From positions 62,001 through 126,000 of the forward strand of contig NZ_JAMJPJ010000004.1 of assembly GCF_023555005.1 (NCBI RefSeq): a DNA stretch of 64,000 bases, in the 5' to 3' direction. The stretch comes from Halomonas llamarensis. Lineage in GTDB: Bacteria; Pseudomonadota; Gammaproteobacteria; Pseudomonadales; Halomonadaceae. Both the position numbers and the translations under genes were made by a program. Shown one piece after another: positions 51,122-60,467 of the stretch (positions are counted from its first letter, which is position 1; each line of letters starts with the position of its first letter). Under the pieces are notes generated by a model. It was not told where the DNA came from. It ran no database searches and worked only from the letters and a program-made list of their open reading frames with translations.

Positions 51122-53971
51122 ATGGACAGCATTCTGGTCAGGGGTGCCCGCACCCATAACCTCAAGCAGATCGATGTCAAGCTCCCCCGCGATAAGCTGA
51201 TTGTGATCACCGGCCTATCTGGCTCGGGCAAATCGTCGTTGGCGTTCGACACCCTCTACGCCGAAGGCCAGCGCCGCTACGTGGAATCGCTCTCCACCTA
51301 CGCGCGGCAGTTTCTATCAATGATGGAAAAGCCCGATGTCGACCACATCGAAGGGCTTTCGCCGGCCATTTCCATCGAGCAGAAATCCACCTCACACAAC
51401 CCACGCTCTACCGTCGGCACCATCACCGAAATTTACGATTACCTGCGCCTACTGTTCGCGCGGGCGGGTACGCCACGCTGCCCGGAGCACGGCGAAGACT
51501 TAGAAGCGCAAACCATCTCACAGATGGTCGACCAGGTAATGAACCTGGTTGAGGGCACCAAGCTGATGCTGCTCGCCCCCGTAATCAAGGGGCGCAAAGG
51601 GGAGCACCTGCAGCTTCTCGCTGAGCTTCGCGCCCAGGGCTTTGTGCGCGTGCTGATCGACGGCCAAGTGCTGGAGCTTGACGACATCGCCCCGCTGGAT
51701 AAACGCAAAAAGCACGATATCAGCGTGGTGGTCGACCGCTTTAAGGTGCGCGACGACATCGCCCAGCGCCTGGCGGAGTCGTTTGAGACCGCGCTGAACT
51801 TAGCCGACGGCACGGCGATGATTCACTTTATGGACGGCGAGCACGAAGACATCGCCTTCTCCTCGCGTTTTGCTTGCCCGGTGTGCGGTTACTCGCTCGC
51901 CGAGCTTGAACCGCGCATGTTCTCGTTCAACAACCCGGCGGGCGCCTGCCCCACTTGCGAGGGCCTGGGCGTACAGCAGTACTTCGACCCAGACAAGCTA
52001 ATCAGCCACCCGGAGCTATCGCTCGCCGAAGGCGTGATCAAGGGCTGGGATCGTCGCAACGTCTATTACTTTACCCAGCTACAAGCACTCGCCGAGCACT
52101 ACGGTTTTACCCTGGAAACCTCATGGCAGGACCTTGGCGACCACGAGAAGGCGATCATTCTTCACGGCAGCGGCGACGAGGCGATCCCGTTTGGCTACGT
52201 CAGCGACCGCGGGCGCAAGGTGACCCGCGAGCACCCGTTTGAAGGCGTGCTGCCCAACCTACAGCGGCGCTACCGCGAAACCGAATCGAGCATGGTGCGC
52301 GACGACCTGGCCAAATACATCGCCGTGCAGTCTTGCGCCACCTGCCAGGGCTCGCGGCTGCGCAAGGAATCGCGCCACGTTTACGTCGATGATCACAACA
52401 TCGCCGATATCGTGCGCTTCCCGATTGGCGACGCCCAGCGCTATTTCGCTGCGCTTTCGCTTCCCGGGCGTAAAGGCGAAATCGCCGAGAAGATCGTCAA
52501 CGAAATCCATGCCCGGTTGGAATTTCTAGTCAACGTGGGGCTGGATTACCTCAACCTAGAGCGCAGCGCCGATACCCTCTCCGGTGGTGAAGCCCAGCGT
52601 ATCCGCTTGGCGAGCCAAATCGGTGCCGGTCTTGTCGGCGTGATGTATATTCTCGACGAACCCTCCATCGGCCTGCACCAACGCGACAACGACCGGCTTT
52701 TAAAAACCCTAGAGCGCCTGCGCGATTTGGGTAACACCGTAATCGTCGTCGAGCACGACGAAGAGGCCATTCGCGCCGCCGACCACGTCTTGGATATCGG
52801 CCCCGGCGCAGGCGTTCATGGCGGCGAAATCGTCGCCCAGGGCACGCCGCAAGAGGTGATGGATCACCCTGACTCACTTACTGGCCAGTACTTATCCGGC
52901 AAGCGCGAGATCGCCGTACCGCCCTACCGCATTCCCGGCAATCCAGAGAAACAGCTGGTACTCAGCGGCGCCACCGGCAACAACCTGCAAAACGTTACGC
53001 TCAATCTGCCGCTGGGCTGTTTTGTCTGCGTCACGGGGGTGTCCGGCTCGGGCAAGTCGACGCTGATCAACGGCACCTTAATGCCGATTGCCGCCCGCGA
53101 ACTCAACCGCGCGACCACGCTCAAGGCAGCGTCCTACCAGCAAATCGATGGGCTTGATCAGCTCGATAAAGTCATTGATATCGATCAAAGCCCCATTGGC
53201 CGTACACCGCGCTCTAATCCGGCTACCTATACCGGCATCTTTACGCCGATTCGGGAATTATTTGCCGGTACCCAGGAAGCGCGCTCGCGGGGCTACAAGC
53301 CCGGTCGCTTTAGCTTCAACGTCAAAGGCGGGCGCTGCGAGGCGTGCCAGGGCGAGGGCATGATCAAGGTCGAGATGCATTTCCTGCCGGATATCTACGT
53401 GCCTTGCGATGTGTGCAAAGGCAAGCGCTACAACCGCGAAACCTTAGACATCAAGTACAAAGGCAAAACCATCCACGAGGTACTGGAAATGACGGTGGAA
53501 GACGCGCTGGCATTCTTCAGCCCGGTGCCCGCCATCGCCCGACGCTTGCAAACGCTGCTCGATGTAGGGCTCTCGTATATCCACCTCGGTCAGAGTGCCA
53601 CCACGCTCTCTGGTGGCGAAGCGCAGCGGGTAAAGCTCGCGCGCGAGTTGGCCAAGCGCGATACCGGCAAAACGCTGTATATTCTTGATGAACCCACCAC
53701 GGGGCTGCACTTTGAGGATATTCGCCAACTGCTGGTGGTGTTGCATCGCCTGCGCGACCACGGCAACACGGTATTAGTCATCGAGCATAACCTGGACGTG
53801 ATCAAAACCGCCGACTGGCTGATCGACTTAGGCCCCGAAGGCGGCGCCGGCGGCGGGGAGATCATCGCCGAAGGCACGCCCGAGCAGGTCGCGAAGATGG
53901 ACGCGTCCCACACCGGGCGGTTTCTTAAGCCGCTACTAGCGCGTAGCCCGAAAACCGTGGTTAAACACTAA
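51122..53971 (+). CDS. uvrA: Excinuclease ABC subunit A
   Basis: The damage-recognising ATPase of nucleotide excision repair, 949 residues. Two ABC modules are visible: Walker [19 protein letters not shown] near residue 30 and [17 protein letters not shown] near 640, with signatures [13 protein letters not shown] near 484 and [17 protein letters not shown] near 825. Zinc sites are CPVCGY...CPTCEG near 255-280 and CEACQGEGM...CDVCKGKRY near 740-770. The ATG at 51122 follows CGAGG; a GTG two codons earlier is possible. I could not find a clear LexA box upstream. The end faces nrdJb across 9 bases. Confidence 0.97.
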   Translation: MDSILVRGARTHNLKQIDVKLPRDKLIVITGLSGSGKSSLAFDTLYAEGQRRYVESLSTYARQFLSMMEKPDVDHIEGLSPAISIEQKSTSHNPRSTVGTITEIYDYLRLLFARAGTPRCPEHGEDLEAQTISQMVDQVMNLVEGTKLMLLAPVIKGRKGEHLQLLAELRAQGFVRVLIDGQVLELDDIAPLDKRKKHDISVVVDRFKVRDDIAQRLAESFETALNLADGTAMIHFMDGEHEDIAFSSRFACPVCGYSLAELEPRMFSFNNPAGACPTCEGLGVQQYFDPDKLISHPELSLAEGVIKGWDRRNVYYFTQLQALAEHYGFTLETSWQDLGDHEKAIILHGSGDEAIPFGYVSDRGRKVTREHPFEGVLPNLQRRYRETESSMVRDDLAKYIAVQSCATCQGSRLRKESRHVYVDDHNIADIVRFPIGDAQRYFAALSLPGRKGEIAEKIVNEIHARLEFLVNVGLDYLNLERSADTLSGGEAQRIRLASQIGAGLVGVMYILDEPSIGLHQRDNDRLLKTLERLRDLGNTVIVVEHDEEAIRAADHVLDIGPGAGVHGGEIVAQGTPQEVMDHPDSLTGQYLSGKREIAVPPYRIPGNPEKQLVLSGATGNNLQNVTLNLPLGCFVCVTGVSGSGKSTLINGTLMPIAARELNRATTLKAASYQQIDGLDQLDKVIDIDQSPIGRTPRSNPATYTGIFTPIRELFAGTQEARSRGYKPGRFSFNVKGGRCEACQGEGMIKVEMHFLPDIYVPCDVCKGKRYNRETLDIKYKGKTIHEVLEMTVEDALAFFSPVPAIARRLQTLLDVGLSYIHLGQSATTLSGGEAQRVKLARELAKRDTGKTLYILDEPTTGLHFEDIRQLLVVLHRLRDHGNTVLVIEHNLDVIKTADWLIDLGPEGGAGGGEIIAEGTPEQVAKMDASHTGRFLKPLLARSPKTVVKH

Positions 53972-53980
53972 AAAAGCGGA

Positions 53981-54760
53981 TTAGCCACACTTCGACCAGC
54001 CGCAACCGGCGTAGCAAGTGGGGCAACCGTCCATCATGATCAGCTCGCCACGACATTCAGGGCAGTGGCCGACCGTGGCTAGGCCGCTGCCTTTAGGCTT
54101 TTTTTCCGCCTCCGAGCCTGCGCCAATCGGCTCGACGGCGCCAGGCACGCTCTCTTCTTCCTCAACCGGCGGCTGCCAAGCGTGGCCGTGCTGCATGCGG
54201 TGCTGGTAGCACTCGACGAGTGATTCTACCGGCACCTGGTTGCCATCCTGATCGAGGAAGCCACGGCGATAGAGAATCTGCTGGATCGACCAGGCAATCG
54301 CCGCGACTTCCGAGTCATGGAACATCGGTTTGCCCCAGCGGTTCCAACCGCAGCGTACCAAGCCCTTATCCCACGCGACCTTGCGCAAATCGGCCACCGC
54401 TTGCGTAACGTAACCACCGCGAGCGGCCAGCGATAGGCTGCGCATGGTGGCAGTGATCCACTGGTGTTCGCTTGAGAGCTGTCCGGAGGGAAAGAAAAAC
54501 TCTACCGGGCGCTCGATCACCACGCGCTTGCCGCCGACCACGCCCTCAACGGGCATAAACGAAACCAGCAGGTAGACTTTCTTACGGCCTTCCGCACCGA
54601 CGTAAGAGATCTTCTCCGAGACGGCTTCCAGCGTGCCCTCCGGGCGCGACGGGATGCGCACCGTGAGCGGGTTCTCCTCCTGCAACACCGGCTCAGGCGT
54701 CGCAGGCTCATCCTGCTTGATGCGGTAACCGACGATCTTTGAGGTGATTTCAACAGTCAT
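53981..54760 (-). CDS. nrdJb: Split class II ribonucleotide reductase, NrdJb subunit
   Basis: A 259-residue protein that carries the C-terminal part of the B12-dependent reductase which in most bacteria is one chain. The core (MTVEITSKIVGYRIKQ to EKISYVGAEGRKKVYLLVSFMPVEG) and the cysteine-rich tail (CPECRGELIMMDGCPTCYAGCG) that relays reducing power to the active site are typical. The start is placed at 54760, where GGAG lies 8 bases upstream; the frame extends to 54805 without a family match. It follows nrdJa by 77 bases. Confidence 0.9.
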   Translation of the reverse strand: MTVEITSKIVGYRIKQDEPATPEPVLQEENPLTVRIPSRPEGTLEAVSEKISYVGAEGRKKVYLLVSFMPVEGVVGGKRVVIERPVEFFFPSGQLSSEHQWITATMRSLSLAARGGYVTQAVADLRKVAWDKGLVRCGWNRWGKPMFHDSEVAAIAWSIQQILYRRGFLDQDGNQVPVESLVECYQHRMQHGHAWQPPVEEEESVPGAVEPIGAGSEAEKKPKGSGLATVGHCPECRGELIMMDGCPTCYAGCGWSKCG

Positions 54761-54837
54761 TGTCTTCTCCACTGTCTTATTAACTGTCTTTTCGCACTGA
54801 GGCAAAAAAGAGTGATGCGTTCAGGTGAAGTTCGCCA

Positions 54838-56949
54838 TCACCATTTGCCGTAAGTGCCCTCTTTCAACGCATCAAACAGATTGGCGGCGTTATGCTCTTC
54901 GCCATCGTAGACCACCTTTTCGTCGCCATTAAGCTCGACGGTTTCACCGTTTTCCAGCTCAAACACATAGGTGGTGTTTTTGAGATCATCCTCGCGGACC
55001 AGCACACCCTGGAAAGCCTCCGGGTTAAAGCGAAAGGTAGTGCAGCCTTTCAGGCGGCTTTCATACGCCTGCAGGTAAAGATCTTGAAACGGCTCAAAGG
55101 GGAAATCAGTCGGTACGTTGACCGTTTTGGAGATTGCTGAGTCGACCCACTGCTGCGCGGCGGCCTGCACGGCAACGTGCTGCTCGGGCGTGACCGCATC
55201 GGCAGTGATGAAGTAGTCCGGCAGATCACTTTCGACCGCCTCAGCGGCAATAAAGTGGCGATACGCCGCGAGTTCAAAGGAGACCACCTCTACCTGCTCT
55301 TTGGTCTTTTTGCCCGACTGAATAATGTTGCGGAAGTAACGGTGCGAGAACGATGGCTCGATGCCGTTAGAGGCGTTATTGCCCATGGAGAGCGAAATCG
55401 TGCCGGTCGGCGCAATCGAGCTGTGATGGGTAAAACGCGCGCCGTGCTCGGCAAGGGCGGCTACCAGCTCCGGCTCGTGTTCGGCCACTTTTGCCATGTA
55501 CTCACTGTAGCGGGCGTGCAAAATCCGCCCCGGTACTTTGTCGCCAATTTCATAGCCGTCTTTTTTCAGCTGCGGGCGCTCGCGCATCATCTTCGGTGTG
55601 ATGGTGTGCTCCTCACTCAGCACCGGCGCCATCCCTTTTTCTTGTGAGAGTTCCAGCGCCTGCTTCCAGCCCTCAATGGCTTGGTGGCGGCTGACTTCCT
55701 CGGTAAAGGCGAGCGACGCTTTGGAGCCGTAAGGGATCTTGAGCATGGTCAACGTAGAACCCAGCCCCAAAAAGCCCATGCCGTGGCGGCGCTTGTGCTC
55801 GATTTCGCGCTGCTGCTGCGGCAGCGGTAAGCCGGCGATTGCAACCACGTTATCCAGCATGCGGGTAAAAATCGCCACCACCTTGCGGTAGCGCTCCCAA
55901 TCAAAGCGGGGCTTTTGGCCAAACGGGTCGATCACGAACTTGGTCAGGTTGATCGACCCCAACAAGCATGCGCCTTCCGGCGGTAATGGCTGTTCGCCGC
56001 ACGGATTGGTGGCGCGAATATCTTCGCAGAACCAGTTGTTGTTCATGCGATTGACCTGGTCAATCAGGATAAACCCGGGCTCGGCGTAGTCATAGGTGGA
56101 CGCCATGATGGTGTCCCACAGCTCGCGGGCTTTGATCACCTCGACAACGCGGCAGGCGACGCGGCCTTCGTCATCCACTGTGTAGCCCTCCTCAATCACC
56201 GGCCAGTCGCGGTAAATCAAATCTTCCGGCTTCACATCCTCTTTCTCGCCCGGGTGCAGCGGGAAGGCCAGCGGCCAGTCAGCGTTCTGCTTCACCGCTT
56301 CCATGAACTCGTCGGTGATCAACAGGCTCAAGTTAAACTGGCGCAAACGCCCGGCTTCGCGCTTGGCTTGGATAAACTCGCGCACATCCGGGTGGCCGAC
56401 GTCGAACGTGCCCATCTGCGCGCCACGACGCCCGCCCGCTGAGGCGACGGTAAAGCACATCTTGTCGTAGATATCCATAAACGCCAGCGGGCCGTTGGTA
56501 CCCGCGCCTGCGCCAAATACAAACGCCCCTTTGTGGCGTAGCGTCGAGAAGTCGTAGCCAATGCCCGCGCCGGATTTTAACGTCATGCCCGCATCGACCA
56601 CGGAGTCGAGAATATCGCGCATGGAGTCGCGAATGGTGCGCGACACGGTGCAGTTGATCAAGCTCACCGCGGGTTTGTAAACTTCCGCGCCAGCGTTGGA
56701 GAGAATTCGGCCCGCGGGAACGGCACCGTTTTCCAATGCCCAACGGAACTTGGGCAACCACGCGTCCGCCTTATCTTCTTCTACCGCTGCCAACGCGCGG
56801 GCAACGCGCTCAAAGGTGGCGCCTACATCCTGATCAACCGGCTGATTATGGCGGTCTTTCAGGCGATATTTGGCGTCCCAAATCTCCTTCGACGGCGCTT
56901 GTAGCGGCACATCATTGGAGGTTTTGACGGCGTTGGCAGCAGTGCTCAT
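54838..56949 (-). CDS. nrdJa: Split class II ribonucleotide reductase, catalytic NrdJa subunit
   Basis: A 703-residue catalytic chain that reduces ribonucleotides with adenosylcobalamin, so deoxynucleotides can be made with or without oxygen. The substrate cysteine is in SLINCTVSRTIRDSM near residue 100; the radical cysteine and its partners are in ATNPCGEQPLPPEGACLLGS near 345; HHSSIAPTGTISLSMGN near 515 marks the phosphate loop. The start at 56949 has AAGGAG 9 bases upstream; the frame stays open to 57027. Two NrdR-like boxes lie upstream. Confidence 0.93.
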   Translation of the reverse strand: MSTAANAVKTSNDVPLQAPSKEIWDAKYRLKDRHNQPVDQDVGATFERVARALAAVEEDKADAWLPKFRWALENGAVPAGRILSNAGAEVYKPAVSLINCTVSRTIRDSMRDILDSVVDAGMTLKSGAGIGYDFSTLRHKGAFVFGAGAGTNGPLAFMDIYDKMCFTVASAGGRRGAQMGTFDVGHPDVREFIQAKREAGRLRQFNLSLLITDEFMEAVKQNADWPLAFPLHPGEKEDVKPEDLIYRDWPVIEEGYTVDDEGRVACRVVEVIKARELWDTIMASTYDYAEPGFILIDQVNRMNNNWFCEDIRATNPCGEQPLPPEGACLLGSINLTKFVIDPFGQKPRFDWERYRKVVAIFTRMLDNVVAIAGLPLPQQQREIEHKRRHGMGFLGLGSTLTMLKIPYGSKASLAFTEEVSRHQAIEGWKQALELSQEKGMAPVLSEEHTITPKMMRERPQLKKDGYEIGDKVPGRILHARYSEYMAKVAEHEPELVAALAEHGARFTHHSSIAPTGTISLSMGNNASNGIEPSFSHRYFRNIIQSGKKTKEQVEVVSFELAAYRHFIAAEAVESDLPDYFITADAVTPEQHVAVQAAAQQWVDSAISKTVNVPTDFPFEPFQDLYLQAYESRLKGCTTFRFNPEAFQGVLVREDDLKNTTYVFELENGETVELNGDEKVVYDGEEHNAANLFDALKEGTYGKW

Positions 56950-57013
56950 GGGGCTTAACTCCTTCCCGACGGGAACGTGGCGACTAAAAACAGCAGAGCG
57001 GAAATTGACGCGC

Positions 57014-57097
57014 ATTATACGGCGCACAGTGGTGAAGTATAGGCTTGACAGCCACTATATAGGCTATCTTTTTTTAAAAAATCTACTAGATATAGGA
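57014..57097 (-). promoter_or_regulatory. nrdJ promoter region with two NrdR-like boxes
   Basis: AGCCACTATATAGGCT (57050-57065) and TCTACTAGATATAGGA (57082-57097) each resemble the NrdR box (core ACTATATAT-like) and are 32 bases apart, about three helical turns, the spacing normal for paired NrdR sites. On the minus strand a good -10 (TATAAT, 57014-57019) lies just downstream, with no clear -35. Confidence 0.6.
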
Positions 57098-57195
57098 AAA
57101 TCAGCGCGTTAGCTTTCCCTAGCGCCCTCACCATTATAGGCTGCTATTTTTTGCACCGTTTCCATCAACCCTGCCGTTTGGATAAAGAGCCCCGC

Positions 57196-57807
57196 ATGCC
57201 ATTAAGCTTGTTACACCCGCTACGTTGCTGCTTATTGATCGTGATCAGTTTGCTGTCGGCCATTGCTTTCGCCACCTCTTTTAACGTCAGCGATGCAAAG
57301 CGCCACGCTCACTGGCAATCAATGACGCTCACCCTCGGCGATGAGCGTCATTTTCGCGCCGTGGAAGGTCACAGTTATACCGATGCGACCCTCAGCGTGA
57401 ACGCCACACGCGATGTGTGCGATTTACCTTGGTTGGAGATGCGCGTCACGTTGGAGGAGCACCAAGGCAAAAGCGATACGCTGAACGTGGTGCCGGCGCT
57501 GATACGCGTGGATGACGGTGAGATTCGCCACGCGGTCGCGGAGTTTATTACCCAGCGCGGCGACGACGGTTTCTATGCACACTTTTATATCAATGCGCTG
57601 GAGGCCGTATTGGCAGACATGCGCGACGGTGAGCAGCTTTTTCTTGCCTTTGAGCTTTCGACCTTCGAACAAGGCGAACGCGAACCGTGGCATATGACGT
57701 TCAGTCTGGACGGCGCCGATACGGCCCTCAAACGGATGCAAGGCGCATGTTATAGCGAACGTTATAGCGACAGCGTCTCCACCGGCCCCGGGCGCGAGAA
57801 CCAGTAA
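57196..57807 (+). CDS. Secreted or periplasmic protein of unknown function
   Basis: A 203-residue protein with a strong signal peptide (LRCCLLIVISLLSAIAFATS, cleavage near residue 26). The mature part is acidic, with beta-rich segments such as MTLTLGDERHFRAVEGHS and FYAHFYINALEAVLADM, and two or three cysteines that may pair. The ATG at 57196 begins the signal peptide; an earlier in-frame ATG at 57151 would add a polar stretch in front of it. Its last 46 bases overlap the end of the GGDEF-EAL gene on the other strand. I do not recognise a family. Confidence 0.7.
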   Translation: MPLSLLHPLRCCLLIVISLLSAIAFATSFNVSDAKRHAHWQSMTLTLGDERHFRAVEGHSYTDATLSVNATRDVCDLPWLEMRVTLEEHQGKSDTLNVVPALIRVDDGEIRHAVAEFITQRGDDGFYAHFYINALEAVLADMRDGEQLFLAFELSTFEQGEREPWHMTFSLDGADTALKRMQGACYSERYSDSVSTGPGRENQ

Positions 57808-60467
57808 CCTTGGTACGCCATGCAGCCCTCAGCATAAAGCCAGTCGCGGTGCGCCTGCGTTTCAACGCCTTCGGCGATCACCTCAAGCTCTAGGCTGTGG
57901 GCGAGCGCAATCACGGTACGCACAATGGCCGCATCCGCCGGGTCATCAAGCACATCGCGCACGAAGGATTGATCGATTTTAAGCTGATCCAGCGGCAGCC
58001 GTTTCAGGTAGGCAAGCGACGAGTAACCCGTGCCGAAATCATCCAGTGAGAAGCGCACGCCGAGCTTACGCAGTTGCTCCATGCGTGCGCACACCGCTTC
58101 TAAATCTTCCATTAGCAGGCTTTCGGTGACTTCAAGCTTAAGCCGCTGTGGATTCGCCCCGGTTCGCGATAACACCGTTTCAACCTGTTCGACAAACCCT
58201 ACTTGGCGAAACTGGTTGGGGCTGACGTTCACCGCAATGCTTAAGTGCTCGGTTGATGGGTCACTTGCCCACTGCACTAACTGTGCGCAAGCCGTTTCCA
58301 TCACCCAAGCCCCCACTGGCCCAATCAGGTGACTTTCTTCCGCCAAGGGGATAAATACCCCCGGCGAGATTACGCCGCGGTTAGGATGCTCCCAGCGCAC
58401 CAGGGCCTCAACGCCAACGACGTTACCCCGTGCATTCACTTGGGTTTGATAAAAGAGCGCCAGCTCTTGGCGCTCGATAACATGGCGCAAGTCGGCTTCA
58501 AGTTGCGCACGGTCGATCACCGCCGCCTGCATCGTCGGGTCAAAAAAGCGCAGCGTATTTCGCCCAGCGGCCTTGGCTTGATACATGGCAAGGTCGGCCT
58601 GCTGGAGAATAGCGCTAACCCCCATGCCGTCACCGTAAAACAGGGTGATGCCGACGCTACCGCTGACTTGCAGCATGTGCCCATCAACGTCAATTGGCTC
58701 CAGTAGCGTTTTGAGCAACTTTTGCCCCACGGCTTCTGCGCTGTGCGTCGCCGCCTGCTCATTACTCCCGAGTTTGTGCAGCATCACCACAAACTCATCG
58801 CCACCTAAGCGCGCCACGGTATCGTTATCACGGATGATGCCGGATAGCCGCTCGGCCACGGCATTTAGCAGTGCATCGCCTAAATAGTGGCCAAGACTGT
58901 CATTGATGGTTTTGAAGTTATCCAGATCAATAAACATCACCGCGCTGTAGTGGCCTTCGCGCTGAGTGTCTTTAAGCGCAGCCTCTAGCCGGTCAATCAA
59001 CAGACGCCGGTTAGGTAGTCCAGTCAGCGAATCAAAAAACGCCAGCTGGTGAATTTCCTGCTCAGCCGCTTTGCGCTGGGTGATATCACTGAGCGTGGCG
59101 ACATAGTGAGTCACCTCACCGGCATCGTTACGCACCACGCTAATGGTGAGCCACTGCGGGTAAACCTCACCGCTTTTGCGCTGGTTCCACACTTCACCTT
59201 GCCAGCGACCGGACTCGTTCAGTTGCTGCCACATTTCATTGTAGAAGGTAGCATCGTGGCGTCCGGAGTTAAGCAGCGCCGGGGTCTGCCCGAGCACCTC
59301 CTCTTCGCGATAACCGGTGATCTCGCTGAAGGTACGATTGACCTGCACAATGCGATTGTTTGCATCGGCGATGAACATCCCCAGATGTGTTTCAAACGCC
59401 ATGGCTGCAATTTTGAGCTGCGCGGCTTTGAGTTCGCTGACCTGCTGCATTTCTTTGCGTAAGGTCACTTCCTTGACTAACCGATTGCGGTGCTCGCGCA
59501 AGGTTTGCTCGGCGTCATAGAGTTGACGATAATGACGCAGGGTGAGTGCTCCCAGTGCCAGCAACAGCAAGCTGCCAACCAATAGCGCCCAAAAACGTCG
59601 CCACCAATCGTGCAGATACACAGTGGTATTTTCGCCGACGATCACAAGCCACGGGGCCGTCTGCAGCTTGCGCCCGGTGAACATCCGCTGATCTCCGTCC
59701 AGCGGTGAATGGCGCACCCAGCTATTACTCACAACGGATGAATTCAAAAAGGTGTCAAGCTGCTCGGTGCTAACCGCTTTGCCCAGTAGCGATTTGGCTT
59801 TGGGCCGCTCGTCGCTACGCCGGGCCATTACCCGCGCCGACGTATCTAAAAGCGCCACGCTATCACCGCGACGCAGTGGCAACTGGTTCACCACGTGAAC
59901 GATATAGCGCGGTGATAGCCGGGCAACCACCAAGGCATCCAATTCGCCGTTACTGTTTTCAATCCGCAGGGCGTGAAGCAAATACGGCGAATCGTTGTCT
60001 CCCTCACGGTAAAGCGGTGATACCGCACTTTTCGGCCCGCCATCGTTGCAAGCAAGCGTTTGAAGTAACCTCGATTCATCGAAGGACAAGGATAGCGGTG
60101 CGGTTGTGGCCACAAGCTCTGTCTTTGGCGACAGCACGGCCACGTCTTGCCACACATCCAGGCTATCGCGCTGGCGATTTAGCAGCATCGCCAAATCTTG
60201 CTGTGCCAAGCTTTGGGCTTGCCAAAGGTGGTAAAGGTCACCGACGCCTTGCAGCGAGTGCCGTGACGCATCAAGCGCGCTTTCCATCCACTGCGCGACC
60301 ATCTCGGCATTAGCGGCGGTGCGTGCCTGTGCTTGCTGCTGTTGATTGTGATAGAAGTGGCGCATCTCCCACATCACCAGTAGCAACAAACCCACAAACA
60401 TCACCCCGGCCCCCCACGTGGCGCGCCGCGGGGACATCCAGTGCCCGATTAACGAACGTAACGTCAC
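57762..60467 (-). CDS. Membrane PAS-GGDEF-EAL c-di-GMP enzyme
   Basis: A 901-residue protein: membrane helix (about residues 18-36), a periplasmic Cache-like sensor (about 40-285), a second helix (about 292-312), a short coiled coil, PAS (about 350-465, GMFIADANNRIVQVNRTFSE), GGDEF (about 475-635, RLGGDEF) and EAL (about 650-895). EALVRWEHP, VNVSPNQF, DDFGTGYSSL, LKIDQSF, AEGVET and YQGYWFSRP are all normal, so synthesis and breakdown of c-di-GMP are both possible. The GTG start overlaps the stop of the phytochrome-like gene (GTGA). The sensed signal is unknown. Confidence 0.92.
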   Translation of the reverse strand: MTLRSLIGHWMSPRRATWGAGVMFVGLLLLVMWEMRHFYHNQQQQAQARTAANAEMVAQWMESALDASRHSLQGVGDLYHLWQAQSLAQQDLAMLLNRQRDSLDVWQDVAVLSPKTELVATTAPLSLSFDESRLLQTLACNDGGPKSAVSPLYREGDNDSPYLLHALRIENSNGELDALVVARLSPRYIVHVVNQLPLRRGDSVALLDTSARVMARRSDERPKAKSLLGKAVSTEQLDTFLNSSVVSNSWVRHSPLDGDQRMFTGRKLQTAPWLVIVGENTTVYLHDWWRRFWALLVGSLLLLALGALTLRHYRQLYDAEQTLREHRNRLVKEVTLRKEMQQVSELKAAQLKIAAMAFETHLGMFIADANNRIVQVNRTFSEITGYREEEVLGQTPALLNSGRHDATFYNEMWQQLNESGRWQGEVWNQRKSGEVYPQWLTISVVRNDAGEVTHYVATLSDITQRKAAEQEIHQLAFFDSLTGLPNRRLLIDRLEAALKDTQREGHYSAVMFIDLDNFKTINDSLGHYLGDALLNAVAERLSGIIRDNDTVARLGGDEFVVMLHKLGSNEQAATHSAEAVGQKLLKTLLEPIDVDGHMLQVSGSVGITLFYGDGMGVSAILQQADLAMYQAKAAGRNTLRFFDPTMQAAVIDRAQLEADLRHVIERQELALFYQTQVNARGNVVGVEALVRWEHPNRGVISPGVFIPLAEESHLIGPVGAWVMETACAQLVQWASDPSTEHLSIAVNVSPNQFRQVGFVEQVETVLSRTGANPQRLKLEVTESLLMEDLEAVCARMEQLRKLGVRFSLDDFGTGYSSLAYLKRLPLDQLKIDQSFVRDVLDDPADAAIVRTVIALAHSLELEVIAEGVETQAHRDWLYAEGCMAYQGYWFSRPGPVETLSL

